19,599 nt of DNA from positions 1 to 19,599 of the forward strand of contig NZ_JAJCIC010000051.1 in the NCBI RefSeq assembly GCF_020554865.1, given 5' to 3'. Position numbers and translations under genes: made by a program. Position 1 is the stretch's first letter; each line of letters starts with the position of its first letter. The notes under the pieces are model-generated. The model was given only the letters and a program-made list of their open reading frames with translations. It ran no database searches and was not told the DNA's origin. This document shows positions 7,634 through 14,992 of the stretch, in pieces. This DNA comes from Lacrimispora sp. 210928-DFI.3.58 (GTDB lineage: Bacteria > Bacillota > Clostridia > Lachnospirales > Lachnospiraceae).

Positions 7634-7670
7634 ACACTTGTGAAGCGGAAATTTCAGAAAGGTTGGTATC

Positions 7671-10013
7671 ATGGAAAAGAAAAGAGTGGAGCTGCTGGCG
7701 CCGGCGGGCTCCTTTGAAAGCTTAAAGGCAGCTGTGGCGGCAGGAGCGGACGCTGTCTATATGGGCGGTACACGGTTCGGTGCAAGGGCGTATGCGGATA
7801 ATGCGGACGAGGGAAAAATGCTGGAAGCGATCGACTATGTCCACCTTCATGGATGCCGGCTTTATATGACAGTCAATACCCTGTTTAAGGAGCGGGAGAT
7901 GGGGGAATTGTATGGATACATGCTTCCCTATTACCGCAGGGGCTTAGATGGCGTTATTGTCCAGGACCTGGGGGCTTTGGACTTTATGAGGGAGCATTTT
8001 CCGGGAATGGAGCTCCATGCCAGCACGCAGATGACGATCACAAGCGTATATGGCGCGAAGCTGCTAAAAAGGCTGGGCTGCAGCCGGGTGGTGACAGCAA
8101 GGGAGCTTTCCCTGGAAGAGATAAAAAGGATCCATAAGGAGGCAGAGGTGGAGATCGAGGGCTTTGTGCACGGAGCCTTGTGCTACTGCTATTCCGGCCA
8201 ATGCCTCATGAGCAGCCTGATCGGAGGCAGGAGCGGCAACCGGGGCCGCTGTGCCCAGCCGTGCCGCCTGCCCTATGAGGTCTATGAAGAGGCAGCGGAT
8301 TCCAGGGTAAAGAACGCTGCCATGAAGGGAACCTTGAGAGGCAAGGAGGCTTCCAAAGGCAGCGGACAGCTGAACAAAAACAGCCAGCGCTATGTGCTGA
8401 ACCTCAAGGACCTGTGCACCCTGGATATACTCCCGGATATTATCGAGGCAGGAGTGTATTCCCTGAAAATTGAGGGCAGGATGAAGAGCCCCAGATACAC
8501 AGCCGGAGTGGTGACCATTTACAGAAAGTATATTGACCGGTATCTGGCCTATGGAAGAGAGGGCTACTATGTGGAGCCGGAGGATAAAAAGCTGCTCTTA
8601 GACTTGTTTGACCGGGGAGGCTTTACTTCAGGCTACTATACGCAGCACAATGGCCGTGATATGATTGCCTTAAAGGAAAAGCCTGACTTCAGAGAGGGAA
8701 ACCAGAAGCTCTTTGACTATCTGGAAAAGACCTATGTGGAGGCAGAATTAAAGGAGCCTGTAAGGGGAAAAGCCCTCCTGGAGGAGGGAAGTCCCATGAA
8801 CCTTACCCTGTGCCTGGGAACTACAGAAGTCACAGTGGAGGGACAGATACCCGCAGGGGCGTTAAAACAGCCCATAACAGAGGAAAAGGTGGTAAAGCAG
8901 CTGAACAAGACAGGAGGCACGCCCTTCCGGTTTGAAGAGCTGGCAGCAGAGGTGAAGGGAGATGTATTTCTCCCTGTTCAGGCCTTAAACGAGATCCGCC
9001 GTGATGGCCTGGAGGCTTTAAAGGAGGCAGTCCTGGGACAATGGATGAGAGAAGAGCTGCCCTGCCGGGAGGAGGGGGAGCAGGATGGCTGTGATGGCTT
9101 GGAGGCTCTGAAGGAGGCACCTTTTGGCAGAGCGGCAGAGAGCGGGCAGAAGGAGAGCGATGGAGGCCGGGACGGTGAAAATGCCGCCCTTCTCACTGTG
9201 TCGCTGGAGGAGGAGGATCAGCTTGCGCCTGTTCTGGCCTGTAAACAGGTATCGGCTGTTTATATCGATGCAGAAGGCTTTGAGCCCGGCAGCTGGAAGA
9301 AGACAGCGGGGGCCTGTCATGAGGCGGGAAAGCGGTGCCTTCTCATGCTGCCCCAGATATTCAGAAGCCATGCCATGTCCTATTTTAAGGCCTGGAAAAG
9401 GGAACTTTCGGAGGCTGGCTTTGACGGCCTGCTGGCGAAAACCCTGGAGGAGGTACAGTGGCTGAAGGATGAAAAGGCGGATCTGCCTGTGGCCCTGGAC
9501 GCCTCTGTTTATGCCTGGAACAGCAGAACAATATCTGCTTTAAAAAGCCTGGAGCCTGCCTTCATCACCATGCCATGGGAGCTGAGCAGCAGGGAGCTTC
9601 AGCCGGTGGCCAATGCCTGCAGAAAAGAGGGTGTCCCATCGGAGCTCATTATCTACGGCTATGCCCCCATGATGGTCTCTGCCCAGTGCATCACGAGGAC
9701 GGTAAAGGGCTGTACAAAGACGCCGGGGATCCTTCGGATGAAGGACAGGACGGGAGCGCTTCTGGCGGTGAAGAACAGATGCAGCTTTTGCTACAATACG
9801 ATTTTCAACCCCCACCCCCTGTCTCTGCTGGGAAATGAGGAGCTGGTAGGGCAGATGGGACTGGGCCGCCTGCGCCTTGCCTTTACGATCGAAAATGCAG
9901 AGGAGGTTTCGGCTGCCCTTGGAGCCTTTGTGCAGGCATTTATCAATGGGGAGGCAGCAGAGCCGCCTTTTAGAGACTTTACCAGAGGACATTTCAAGCG
10001 CGGAGTGGAGTAG
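7671..10013 (+). CDS. U32-family peptidase-like Fe-S protein, RlhA/collagenase type
   Basis: The 780-residue product is of the large U32 class, which includes E. coli RlhA (23S rRNA C2501 hydroxylation). Family members characterised so far mostly act in RNA or quinone hydroxylation and not as proteases. The N-terminal TIM-barrel-like domain begins with ELLAPAGSFESLKAAVAAGADAVYMGG. The U32 signature is at 163-181 (E-x-F-x-x-G-A-L-C-x4-G-x-C-L-M-S). Cysteines 171, 178, 194 and 249 are spaced like the Fe-S ligands of UbiU-type relatives. A second conserved region near the C-terminus contains CSFCYNTIFNPHPLSLLG. Residues 207-240 are a Lys/Gly-rich insertion, and 445-510 is a variable acidic linker with an internal repeat. 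The start has GAAAGG 9 nt upstream. It is followed 4 bp later by the SEDS gene. Confidence 0.85.
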   Translation: MEKKRVELLAPAGSFESLKAAVAAGADAVYMGGTRFGARAYADNADEGKMLEAIDYVHLHGCRLYMTVNTLFKEREMGELYGYMLPYYRRGLDGVIVQDLGALDFMREHFPGMELHASTQMTITSVYGAKLLKRLGCSRVVTARELSLEEIKRIHKEAEVEIEGFVHGALCYCYSGQCLMSSLIGGRSGNRGRCAQPCRLPYEVYEEAADSRVKNAAMKGTLRGKEASKGSGQLNKNSQRYVLNLKDLCTLDILPDIIEAGVYSLKIEGRMKSPRYTAGVVTIYRKYIDRYLAYGREGYYVEPEDKKLLLDLFDRGGFTSGYYTQHNGRDMIALKEKPDFREGNQKLFDYLEKTYVEAELKEPVRGKALLEEGSPMNLTLCLGTTEVTVEGQIPAGALKQPITEEKVVKQLNKTGGTPFRFEELAAEVKGDVFLPVQALNEIRRDGLEALKEAVLGQWMREELPCREEGEQDGCDGLEALKEAPFGRAAESGQKESDGGRDGENAALLTVSLEEEDQLAPVLACKQVSAVYIDAEGFEPGSWKKTAGACHEAGKRCLLMLPQIFRSHAMSYFKAWKRELSEAGFDGLLAKTLEEVQWLKDEKADLPVALDASVYAWNSRTISALKSLEPAFITMPWELSSRELQPVANACRKEGVPSELIIYGYAPMMVSAQCITRTVKGCTKTPGILRMKDRTGALLAVKNRCSFCYNTIFNPHPLSLLGNEELVGQMGLGRLRLAFTIENAEEVSAALGAFVQAFINGEAAEPPFRDFTRGHFKRGVE
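9003..9119 (+). repeat. Internal duplication in the U32 linker
   Basis: The 27-bp segment at 9003-9029 recurs at 9093-9119 with only three changes, all silent in leucine codons. Both encode DGLEALKEA (residues 445-453 and 475-483), 90 bp apart in frame. The stretch around them is rich in Glu, Gly and Arg. Confidence 0.7.
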
Positions 10014-10017
10014 GCCT

Positions 10018-11382
10018 ATGACAAACCTGATCGTGGAAATTTCCAAATATTTGATGATACTTCTGATGGCGATTTACACCTATGCCAATTTCCGATTTTT
10101 CTCTTTGAAAGAGCCGGAGGCGAAGAGGCGGGTCTGCGGAAGGCAGAACAGGGCCATGTTTGCCATTCATTTTTTGGCCTATGTGGTGCTGTGCCTGAAG
10201 ACGGAGGATGAGGCTTTTCGGTCTACCCTCATGGCTTTCTACGGGGCCCAGGTGGTATTTTTTCTGTGTTACATTTACCTGTACCGCCTGATCTACAGGA
10301 ATGTGTCGCGGCTCCTGGTAAATAACACCTGCATGCTCCTGTGCGTTGGCTTTATCATGCTCACGAGGCTGTCGCTGTCAAAGGGACTGGATAAGGCCCT
10401 GCGTCAGTTTGCCATTGTAGTGGCGGCCGCGGCCGCAGCCTGGCTTGTGCCCTATGTCATGGGGCGGTTCTGGCAGCTCTATAAGCTGCAGTGGGTGTAT
10501 GCGGGGGCTGGCCTTCTGGTGCTCCTCGTTGTATGGGCGGCTGGCAATGAAAGCTTTGGAGCCCAGCTTTCCATTACCATAGGGAGCATATCCGTCCAGC
10601 CATCCGAGTTTGTCAAACTGAGCTTTGTCTTCTTTGTGGCATCGATGTTCTACCAGTCATTGGATTTTAAAACGATCTGCATCACCACGGCGGTGGCTGC
10701 AGCCCATGTGGTTGTGATGGTGCTCTCAAAGGATCTGGGAGGAGCCCTGATCTTTTTTATCACCTATGTATTCATGCTGTTCATCGCAACTGGTAACTGG
10801 CTGTATCTGGGAAGCGGGCTGGCTGTGGGCTGTACAGCCTCTGTGACCGCCTTCCGGATGTTCGACCACGTAAGGCGGCGGGTATTTGCCTGGAGCAACC
10901 CCTGGGCGGATATTGACAATAAAGGCTACCAGATCACCCAGTCCCTCTTTGCCATCGGCACAGGCGGCTGGTTTGGCATGGGGCTGTGCCAGGGAATGCC
11001 TGGGAAGATCCCGGTGGTGGAAAAGGACTTTATCTTTTCTGCCGTGTCAGAGGAAATGGGTGGGATATTTGCTATCTGCCTGCTGCTCATCTGTTTGGGC
11101 TGTTTTATCCAGTTTATGATGATCGCAGCAGAAATGCAGGCAGTTTTTTATAAGCTCATTGCCTTTGGACTGGGGATGGAATACATTATCCAGGTGTTTC
11201 TCACCGTGGGAGGAGTGACGAAGTTCATCCCCTCCACGGGAGTGACACTGCCCTTTGTGAGCTATGGAGGAAGCTCTATTGTGAGCACCTTTCTGCTGTT
11301 CGGAGCCATACAGGGATTATATATCATTAAGCGGAACGATGAGGAGGAGCTGGCTGCTGCAGAAGGGCAGACAGCCCACTAG
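10018..11382 (+). CDS. SEDS-family peptidoglycan glycosyltransferase (FtsW/RodA/SpoVE type)
   Basis: SEDS proteins polymerise lipid II into glycan strands in the membrane together with a class B PBP. This 454-residue product has about 10-12 hydrophobic segments. Signature blocks are SVQPSEFVKLSF (192-203), the WSNPWADIDNKGYQITQSLFAIGTGGWFG loop, the probable catalytic aspartate D337 in KDFIFSAVSEEMG, and IPSTGVTLPFVSYGGSS (404-420). The reading frame is open back to 9877, inside the U32 gene, but ATG 10018 lies 4 bp after the U32 stop, with GGAGTGGAG just before it and a family-like N-terminus. It is directly followed by its likely partner PBP 14 bp later. Whether it serves division, elongation or sporulation cannot be told from sequence. 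Confidence 0.9.
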   Translation: MTNLIVEISKYLMILLMAIYTYANFRFFSLKEPEAKRRVCGRQNRAMFAIHFLAYVVLCLKTEDEAFRSTLMAFYGAQVVFFLCYIYLYRLIYRNVSRLLVNNTCMLLCVGFIMLTRLSLSKGLDKALRQFAIVVAAAAAAWLVPYVMGRFWQLYKLQWVYAGAGLLVLLVVWAAGNESFGAQLSITIGSISVQPSEFVKLSFVFFVASMFYQSLDFKTICITTAVAAAHVVVMVLSKDLGGALIFFITYVFMLFIATGNWLYLGSGLAVGCTASVTAFRMFDHVRRRVFAWSNPWADIDNKGYQITQSLFAIGTGGWFGMGLCQGMPGKIPVVEKDFIFSAVSEEMGGIFAICLLLICLGCFIQFMMIAAEMQAVFYKLIAFGLGMEYIIQVFLTVGGVTKFIPSTGVTLPFVSYGGSSIVSTFLLFGAIQGLYIIKRNDEEELAAAEGQTAH

Positions 11383-11396
11383 AATGAGGACGGGAA

Positions 11397-12839
11397 ATGG
11401 CGAAAAAGGAATCAAATAATCCAAAGGCAAACAGAAATATCCTGGGCATCACCTATCTGGTGGCAGCGCTGTTTCTGTGCCTGGCTGCCTATATGGGCTA
11501 TTTTCTCCAGGTAAAAAGTGAAGATATTATCAACAATTCCTATAATGCCCGCCTGGACAGCTTTTCTGACCGTGTGGTGCGGGGCCGCATCCTGGCAGCG
11601 GACGGCACGGTGCTGGCTGAGACCCAGGTGGATGAGGCGGGAAATGAACGGCGCGTCTATACGTTCGGAGGCGTGTTTGACCATGTGCTGGGGTATTCCT
11701 CCAACGGGAAAACCGGGATAGAGGCCTTGGCAAATTTTTACCTGCTCACCTCCCATGTGAATCTGGCAGAGCAGGCGGTAAATGAGCTGGCAGGAGAGAA
11801 AAATCTGGGGGATGACGTGGTGACGACCCTGGATCCTAAGCTGCAGCAGGCAGCCTTTTCTGCACTAGGAGACAGAAGAGGCGCGGTGATCGTCATGGAG
11901 CCTGACACGGGAAAGATCCTGGCAATGGTGTCAAAGCCAGGCTATGACCCTAACACACTGGCCCAGGACTGGGCGGCCCTTACGGACGAGTCCAACAACC
12001 AGGGACAGCTCCTTAACAGGGCTACCCAGGGGCTTTATCCGCCAGGCTCCACTTTTAAGATCGTGACAGCTTTGGAGTATATGAGAGAGCATCCGGGAGA
12101 TTACAGAGAGTTTCATTTTGACTGTGACGGCATATATGAAGAGGAGGAATACTCCATACGCTGTTACCATGGAGAGGCTCATGGCAGCCTGGATTTTACG
12201 GAAGCCTTTGCGGATTCCTGCAATGGCGCCTTTGCCAGCCTGGGGCTTAAACTGGATCCGGAAGCCTTTGGAGGGACGGCAAAGGGCCTGCTGTTTAACA
12301 GCCAGCTTCCCCTCTCAGGCCTTCCCTACAAGGAAAGCGCCTTCCAGATGGGCGCGGGGGCAGGGGCGTGGGAGATCCTTCAGACCTCCATCGGCCAGGG
12401 CAGGACTCAGATCACGCCTCTCCACAATGCCCTGATCACAGCGGCCATTGCCAACGGCGGCACCCTCATGAAGCCCTATGTGCTGGATTCCGTAAGGAGC
12501 GCGGGGGACGAAGAAGTGCGCAAATTTATACCGGAGGCCTATGGAAGCCTGATGACGGCGGAGGAGGCCGCCGGGCTTACAGAGCTTATGACCGCGGTGG
12601 TGACTGTGGGTACAGGCTCTGCTCTGCGGGATGCACCCTACACCTCAGCCGCCAAGACAGGCTCTGCTGAGTTTGAAACCGGAAAGGAGACCCATGCCTG
12701 GTTCACCGGCTTTGCCCCGGCAGAGTCACCGAAGGTCGTAGTGACAGTCCTTGTGGAGGAGGGAGGAAGCGGCGGCCGGGCCGCCGCCCCAGTGGCCAGG
12801 CAGCTGTTTGATCTCTATATGGCGAGACTGGGGTATTGA
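11397..12839 (+). CDS. Class B penicillin-binding protein (transpeptidase), short PbpA-type
   Basis: This enzyme cross-links peptidoglycan stems outside the membrane. A short cytoplasmic tail and one membrane anchor (about residues 16-36) precede the RGRILAADGTVLAET motif of the class B N-terminal module. The transpeptidase domain has all three active-site motifs: S218-T-F-K221, S274-C-N276 and K420-T-G422. At 480 residues it is shorter than division PBPs such as FtsI/PBP2b (about 570-720) and has no PASTA domain. It resembles the compact PbpA proteins that pair with an adjacent SEDS gene in Clostridia and Actinobacteria. ATG 11397 follows GAGGACGGG. The gene is convergent with the SDR gene, 30 bp away, and no terminator was found between them. 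Confidence 0.9.
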   Translation: MAKKESNNPKANRNILGITYLVAALFLCLAAYMGYFLQVKSEDIINNSYNARLDSFSDRVVRGRILAADGTVLAETQVDEAGNERRVYTFGGVFDHVLGYSSNGKTGIEALANFYLLTSHVNLAEQAVNELAGEKNLGDDVVTTLDPKLQQAAFSALGDRRGAVIVMEPDTGKILAMVSKPGYDPNTLAQDWAALTDESNNQGQLLNRATQGLYPPGSTFKIVTALEYMREHPGDYREFHFDCDGIYEEEEYSIRCYHGEAHGSLDFTEAFADSCNGAFASLGLKLDPEAFGGTAKGLLFNSQLPLSGLPYKESAFQMGAGAGAWEILQTSIGQGRTQITPLHNALITAAIANGGTLMKPYVLDSVRSAGDEEVRKFIPEAYGSLMTAEEAAGLTELMTAVVTVGTGSALRDAPYTSAAKTGSAEFETGKETHAWFTGFAPAESPKVVVTVLVEEGGSGGRAAAPVARQLFDLYMARLGY

Positions 12840-12869
12840 TCCCGACGATCCGGGCAGCATGAGCGGTCA

Positions 12870-13619
12870 TTAATACCCGTATGCCAGCGCCCCGCCGTCC
12901 ACGGCGAAATCCTGTCCGGTGATATAACCGCCGTTAGGCCCGCACAGGAAGCTGGCCATGGCGCCCAGGTCTCTGGTGTCCCCGTAGGCGTGAAGAGGCA
13001 TGCGGCCCAGAATCTTCTGCTCTCTGGCAGGGTCTGCTACCTGCTTTAACATTTTGCTCTCAAACCATCCTGGGGCAATGCTGTTGACGCAGATATTGTC
13101 CTGGGCCCACTCAACGGCAAGGCCCCTTGTCATGGCCAGCACAGCTCCCTTGCTGGTGCAGTAGGGGACTACCTCAGAAAAACCCAGATGGGCGCTCATG
13201 CTGGTGATATTAATGATGCGTCCCTTGTCCGGAGCCTTTTTCAGGCAGGGATAGCAGAGCCTGCACATCTCGAACACATATTTTACATTTACATTCATAA
13301 TACGGTCAAACTGCTCCGGCGGGAACTGCTCTGCCCGGCACTTGAAAGTAGCTCCCGCATTGTTGACGAGAAAATCCAGACGGCCGCCGGAGCTTTTCGT
13401 GATCTCCTTTAAAAGCTGCTCCATGGCTTCGGTGTCGCCGATATCGCCCTTTACATGGATCACGCCTGCAGCGCTCTCACCGTAGCCCTCCTTCGGCGCT
13501 CCTGTGCGGCTGACCGTATAGACTGCGGCACCGTCCTCTGCCAGTACATTGGCGATCTGATAGCCGATCCCGCTGCTGCCGCCGGTGACGATCCCAATCT
13601 TACCATCTAATTTACCCAT
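12870..13619 (-). CDS. SDR-family NAD(P)-dependent oxidoreductase
   Basis: The 249-residue product is a classical short-chain dehydrogenase. Visible are the cofactor motif TGGSSGIG (12-19), NNAG (86-89), and the catalytic S140, Y153 and K157 with the standard S-x12-Y-x3-K spacing, followed by CVNSIAPGW and a C-terminal GQDFAVDGGALAYGY. It resembles gluconate 5-dehydrogenase and 2-deoxygluconate 3-dehydrogenase-like enzymes, which interconvert keto and hydroxy sugar acids, but the substrate is not encoded in any motif. ATG 13619 has AGGAGG at 13629-13634. An upstream ATG at 13655 adds a basic dodecapeptide without a ribosome site. It is divergent from the LacI gene and probably belongs to the sugar-acid locus. 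Confidence 0.88.
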   Translation of the reverse strand: MGKLDGKIGIVTGGSSGIGYQIANVLAEDGAAVYTVSRTGAPKEGYGESAAGVIHVKGDIGDTEAMEQLLKEITKSSGGRLDFLVNNAGATFKCRAEQFPPEQFDRIMNVNVKYVFEMCRLCYPCLKKAPDKGRIINITSMSAHLGFSEVVPYCTSKGAVLAMTRGLAVEWAQDNICVNSIAPGWFESKMLKQVADPAREQKILGRMPLHAYGDTRDLGAMASFLCGPNGGYITGQDFAVDGGALAYGY

Positions 13620-13647
13620 TGTTTTGCTCCTCCTGTTTTTTCTTTTT

Positions 13648-13680
13648 TTGTTCATTCTTTTTGATATTTATTGTATAATA
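13648..13680. promoter_or_regulatory. Overlapping divergent promoters of the SDR and lacI genes
   Basis: On the plus strand a perfect TATAAT (13674-13679) lies 48 bp before the lacI GTG. TTGTTC or TTCATT upstream are weak -35 matches. The overlapping sequence reads TATTAT or TTATAC on the minus strand for the SDR gene. No CpG-centred palindrome like those in the dctP region was found here, so control by the LacI protein is not evident at this site. Confidence 0.4.
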
Positions 13681-13726
13681 TGATGTAATATTTCTTAACA
13701 ATATCTCCTGCGAAAGGTATGTTCTT

Positions 13727-14800
13727 GTGAATACAAAAGTAACCATTCGCGATGTGGCCGCAAAGGCAGGCGTTTCCATCAGCTCCGTCCATTTTGCCCT
13801 GAGCGGAAAGGCAGGGGTCAGCGATGAGACCCGCGAGAAGATCCGCAGAATTGCCGATGAAATGGGCTACCAGCCCAATACCCTTGCTTCCAGCCTGAAA
13901 CGCAGCACCCAGCGCATCGCCATCCTGCTTCCCTCTGAAAAGGGAGAGAACCAATATTACTATCCGCCTGTGTGGAGGGGGATCCATGATTATCTCTCGA
14001 AGGTCAATATGAACCTGGAGTGTATTGAGCTGCCCTATTTTGAAAAGGACAAGGCCAGCGTTTTTCAAAGGCTGAAGGAGCTGATCGAAAAACGGGGGCT
14101 TAACGGCATCCTCACAGTGGGCCATATTGACGATACTGCCACCCGGGAGGAATGGAAGAGCATCTGCAGACAGGATATTTCTATTGTGTGCATCAACTCT
14201 GAGAATAAGCTCTGCGATTATCTGTGCTGCGTCCTGCCTGAATATGAGGTCATAGGGCGGACAATGGCAGAGCTTATCACCAGCCATATCCCGGATTACG
14301 GAAGTATCCTTCTCTGCGCCGGAAACTCGAATTGGGATGCCCATGCGCTTGTGACAAAGGGCTTTGAAGACTACTTAAATGAAAATAACCGCTCTAATCT
14401 GGTATATAAGGATTATTCCTGGGAGTTTACTCAGCAGAATTACGTGGATATTTTCAGCAAGCTTTCCCGTCCTGATGTAGCTGCCTGCTGCAGCGTATAT
14501 TCCCAGGGCACCATTATGCTGGGACAGGCCCTGGAGGAGAGCAAAAAGGCGGGGCGGGTGTACGCAGTAGGCTCCGACCTTTCCGATGTCACGGCTGACC
14601 GTCTCCGGCGTTCCGTATTCAATAATGTCATCCAGAAAAACCCATATGCCCAGGGCTATGTAGGCATCCGCACCCTTGTAGAATACCTGATCAGCGGCAA
14701 GGTGCCGGAGCAGAAGCGCGTCTATGTGGGGAGCGAGGTGATCCTGCGCAGCAATCTGGTGATGTATGAGCATGAGCAGTACCGGTATCTGTTCCTGTAA
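13727..14800 (+). CDS. LacI-family transcriptional regulator
   Basis: The 357-residue product begins with the classical LacI helix-turn-helix, TIRDVAAKAGVSISSVHFALSGKAGVSDETREKI (about 4-39), then YQPNTLASSLKR, the hinge helix whose leucine inserts at a central CpG of the operator. The rest is the periplasmic-binding-protein-like effector domain, which senses a sugar or related molecule. GTG at 13727 is the start, with GCGAAAGG about 9 nt upstream. It lies between the SDR gene and the enolase/TRAP genes. Two CpG-centred palindromes at 16151-16162 and 16363-16372 are its best candidate operators. The gene ends 59 bp before an inserted miniature element. Confidence 0.92.
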   Translation: MNTKVTIRDVAAKAGVSISSVHFALSGKAGVSDETREKIRRIADEMGYQPNTLASSLKRSTQRIAILLPSEKGENQYYYPPVWRGIHDYLSKVNMNLECIELPYFEKDKASVFQRLKELIEKRGLNGILTVGHIDDTATREEWKSICRQDISIVCINSENKLCDYLCCVLPEYEVIGRTMAELITSHIPDYGSILLCAGNSNWDAHALVTKGFEDYLNENNRSNLVYKDYSWEFTQQNYVDIFSKLSRPDVAACCSVYSQGTIMLGQALEESKKAGRVYAVGSDLSDVTADRLRRSVFNNVIQKNPYAQGYVGIRTLVEYLISGKVPEQKRVYVGSEVILRSNLVMYEHEQYRYLFL

Positions 14801-14859
14801 ATGTACTTGCGTACCGGCGGTAACTGGTTTAGGTGCTGCTTATCCTTCGTACTCCTGGC
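14801..14859. other. Displaced original 3' end of the enolase-superfamily gene
   Basis: This is the short gap between the lacI stop and the inserted element. On the minus strand, joining the target duplication directly to the flank at 14851 gives codons TAC GAA GGA TAA. The ancestral enzyme would thus have ended in Glu-Tyr-Glu-Gly with a stop at 14840-14842. A small hairpin, GTAC-TTGC-GTAC, lies at 14803-14814. Confidence 0.55.
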
Positions 14860-14992
14860 GTAACTGTTCAGTACCCTTACAGTTACGGGCAAAAATCCAT
14901 TTAAAATCGGCTTTGCCGATGGGATTTTTGCCTTCTGGCCCAGGTTATCTTACGGTCAGCGCAGCAAGTGCGCAGACCTACTGAACAGTTAC
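14860..14992. mobile_element. 133-bp MITE, IS66-type
   Basis: Perfect 14-bp terminal inverted repeats GTAACTGTTCAGTA (14860-14873) and its complement (14979-14992) bound a 133-bp element with no coding capacity. It is flanked by an exact 8-bp direct repeat. Ends starting GTAA and an 8-bp duplication are the known hallmarks of the IS66 family, so this is probably a non-autonomous derivative mobilised in trans. A second GTAACTG inverted copy lies inside the left end (14859-14866 with 14880-14887). The middle carries a strong nested hairpin. The right end supplies the last codons and the TAG stop of the enolase-superfamily gene. Confidence 0.85.
14888..14932. terminator. Nested hairpin inside the MITE, possible bidirectional terminator
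   Basis: An outer stem GGCAAAAATCC/GGATTTTTGCC (14888-14898 with 14922-14932) encloses an inner ATCGGC-TTT-GCCGAT (14906-14920). It lies between the convergent lacI and enolase-superfamily genes and could stop transcription from both sides, although there is no T-run directly after the stem. Confidence 0.4.

Noticed and set aside
9018..9371. Several overlapping minus-strand open frames opposite the U32 linker
   Set aside because: They reflect the GC-rich low-complexity linker on the coding strand. They are proline/leucine-rich, with no ribosome site or family match.
9877..10017. Longer SEDS protein starting inside the U32 gene
   Set aside because: The extra 47 residues are basic and not membrane-like. 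ATG 10018 fits the family N-terminus and the 4-bp spacing after the U32 stop.
12840..12869. Terminator between the PBP and SDR genes
   Set aside because: Only a 4-bp CCCG/CGGG dyad without a T-run is present in the 30-bp gap, too weak to call.
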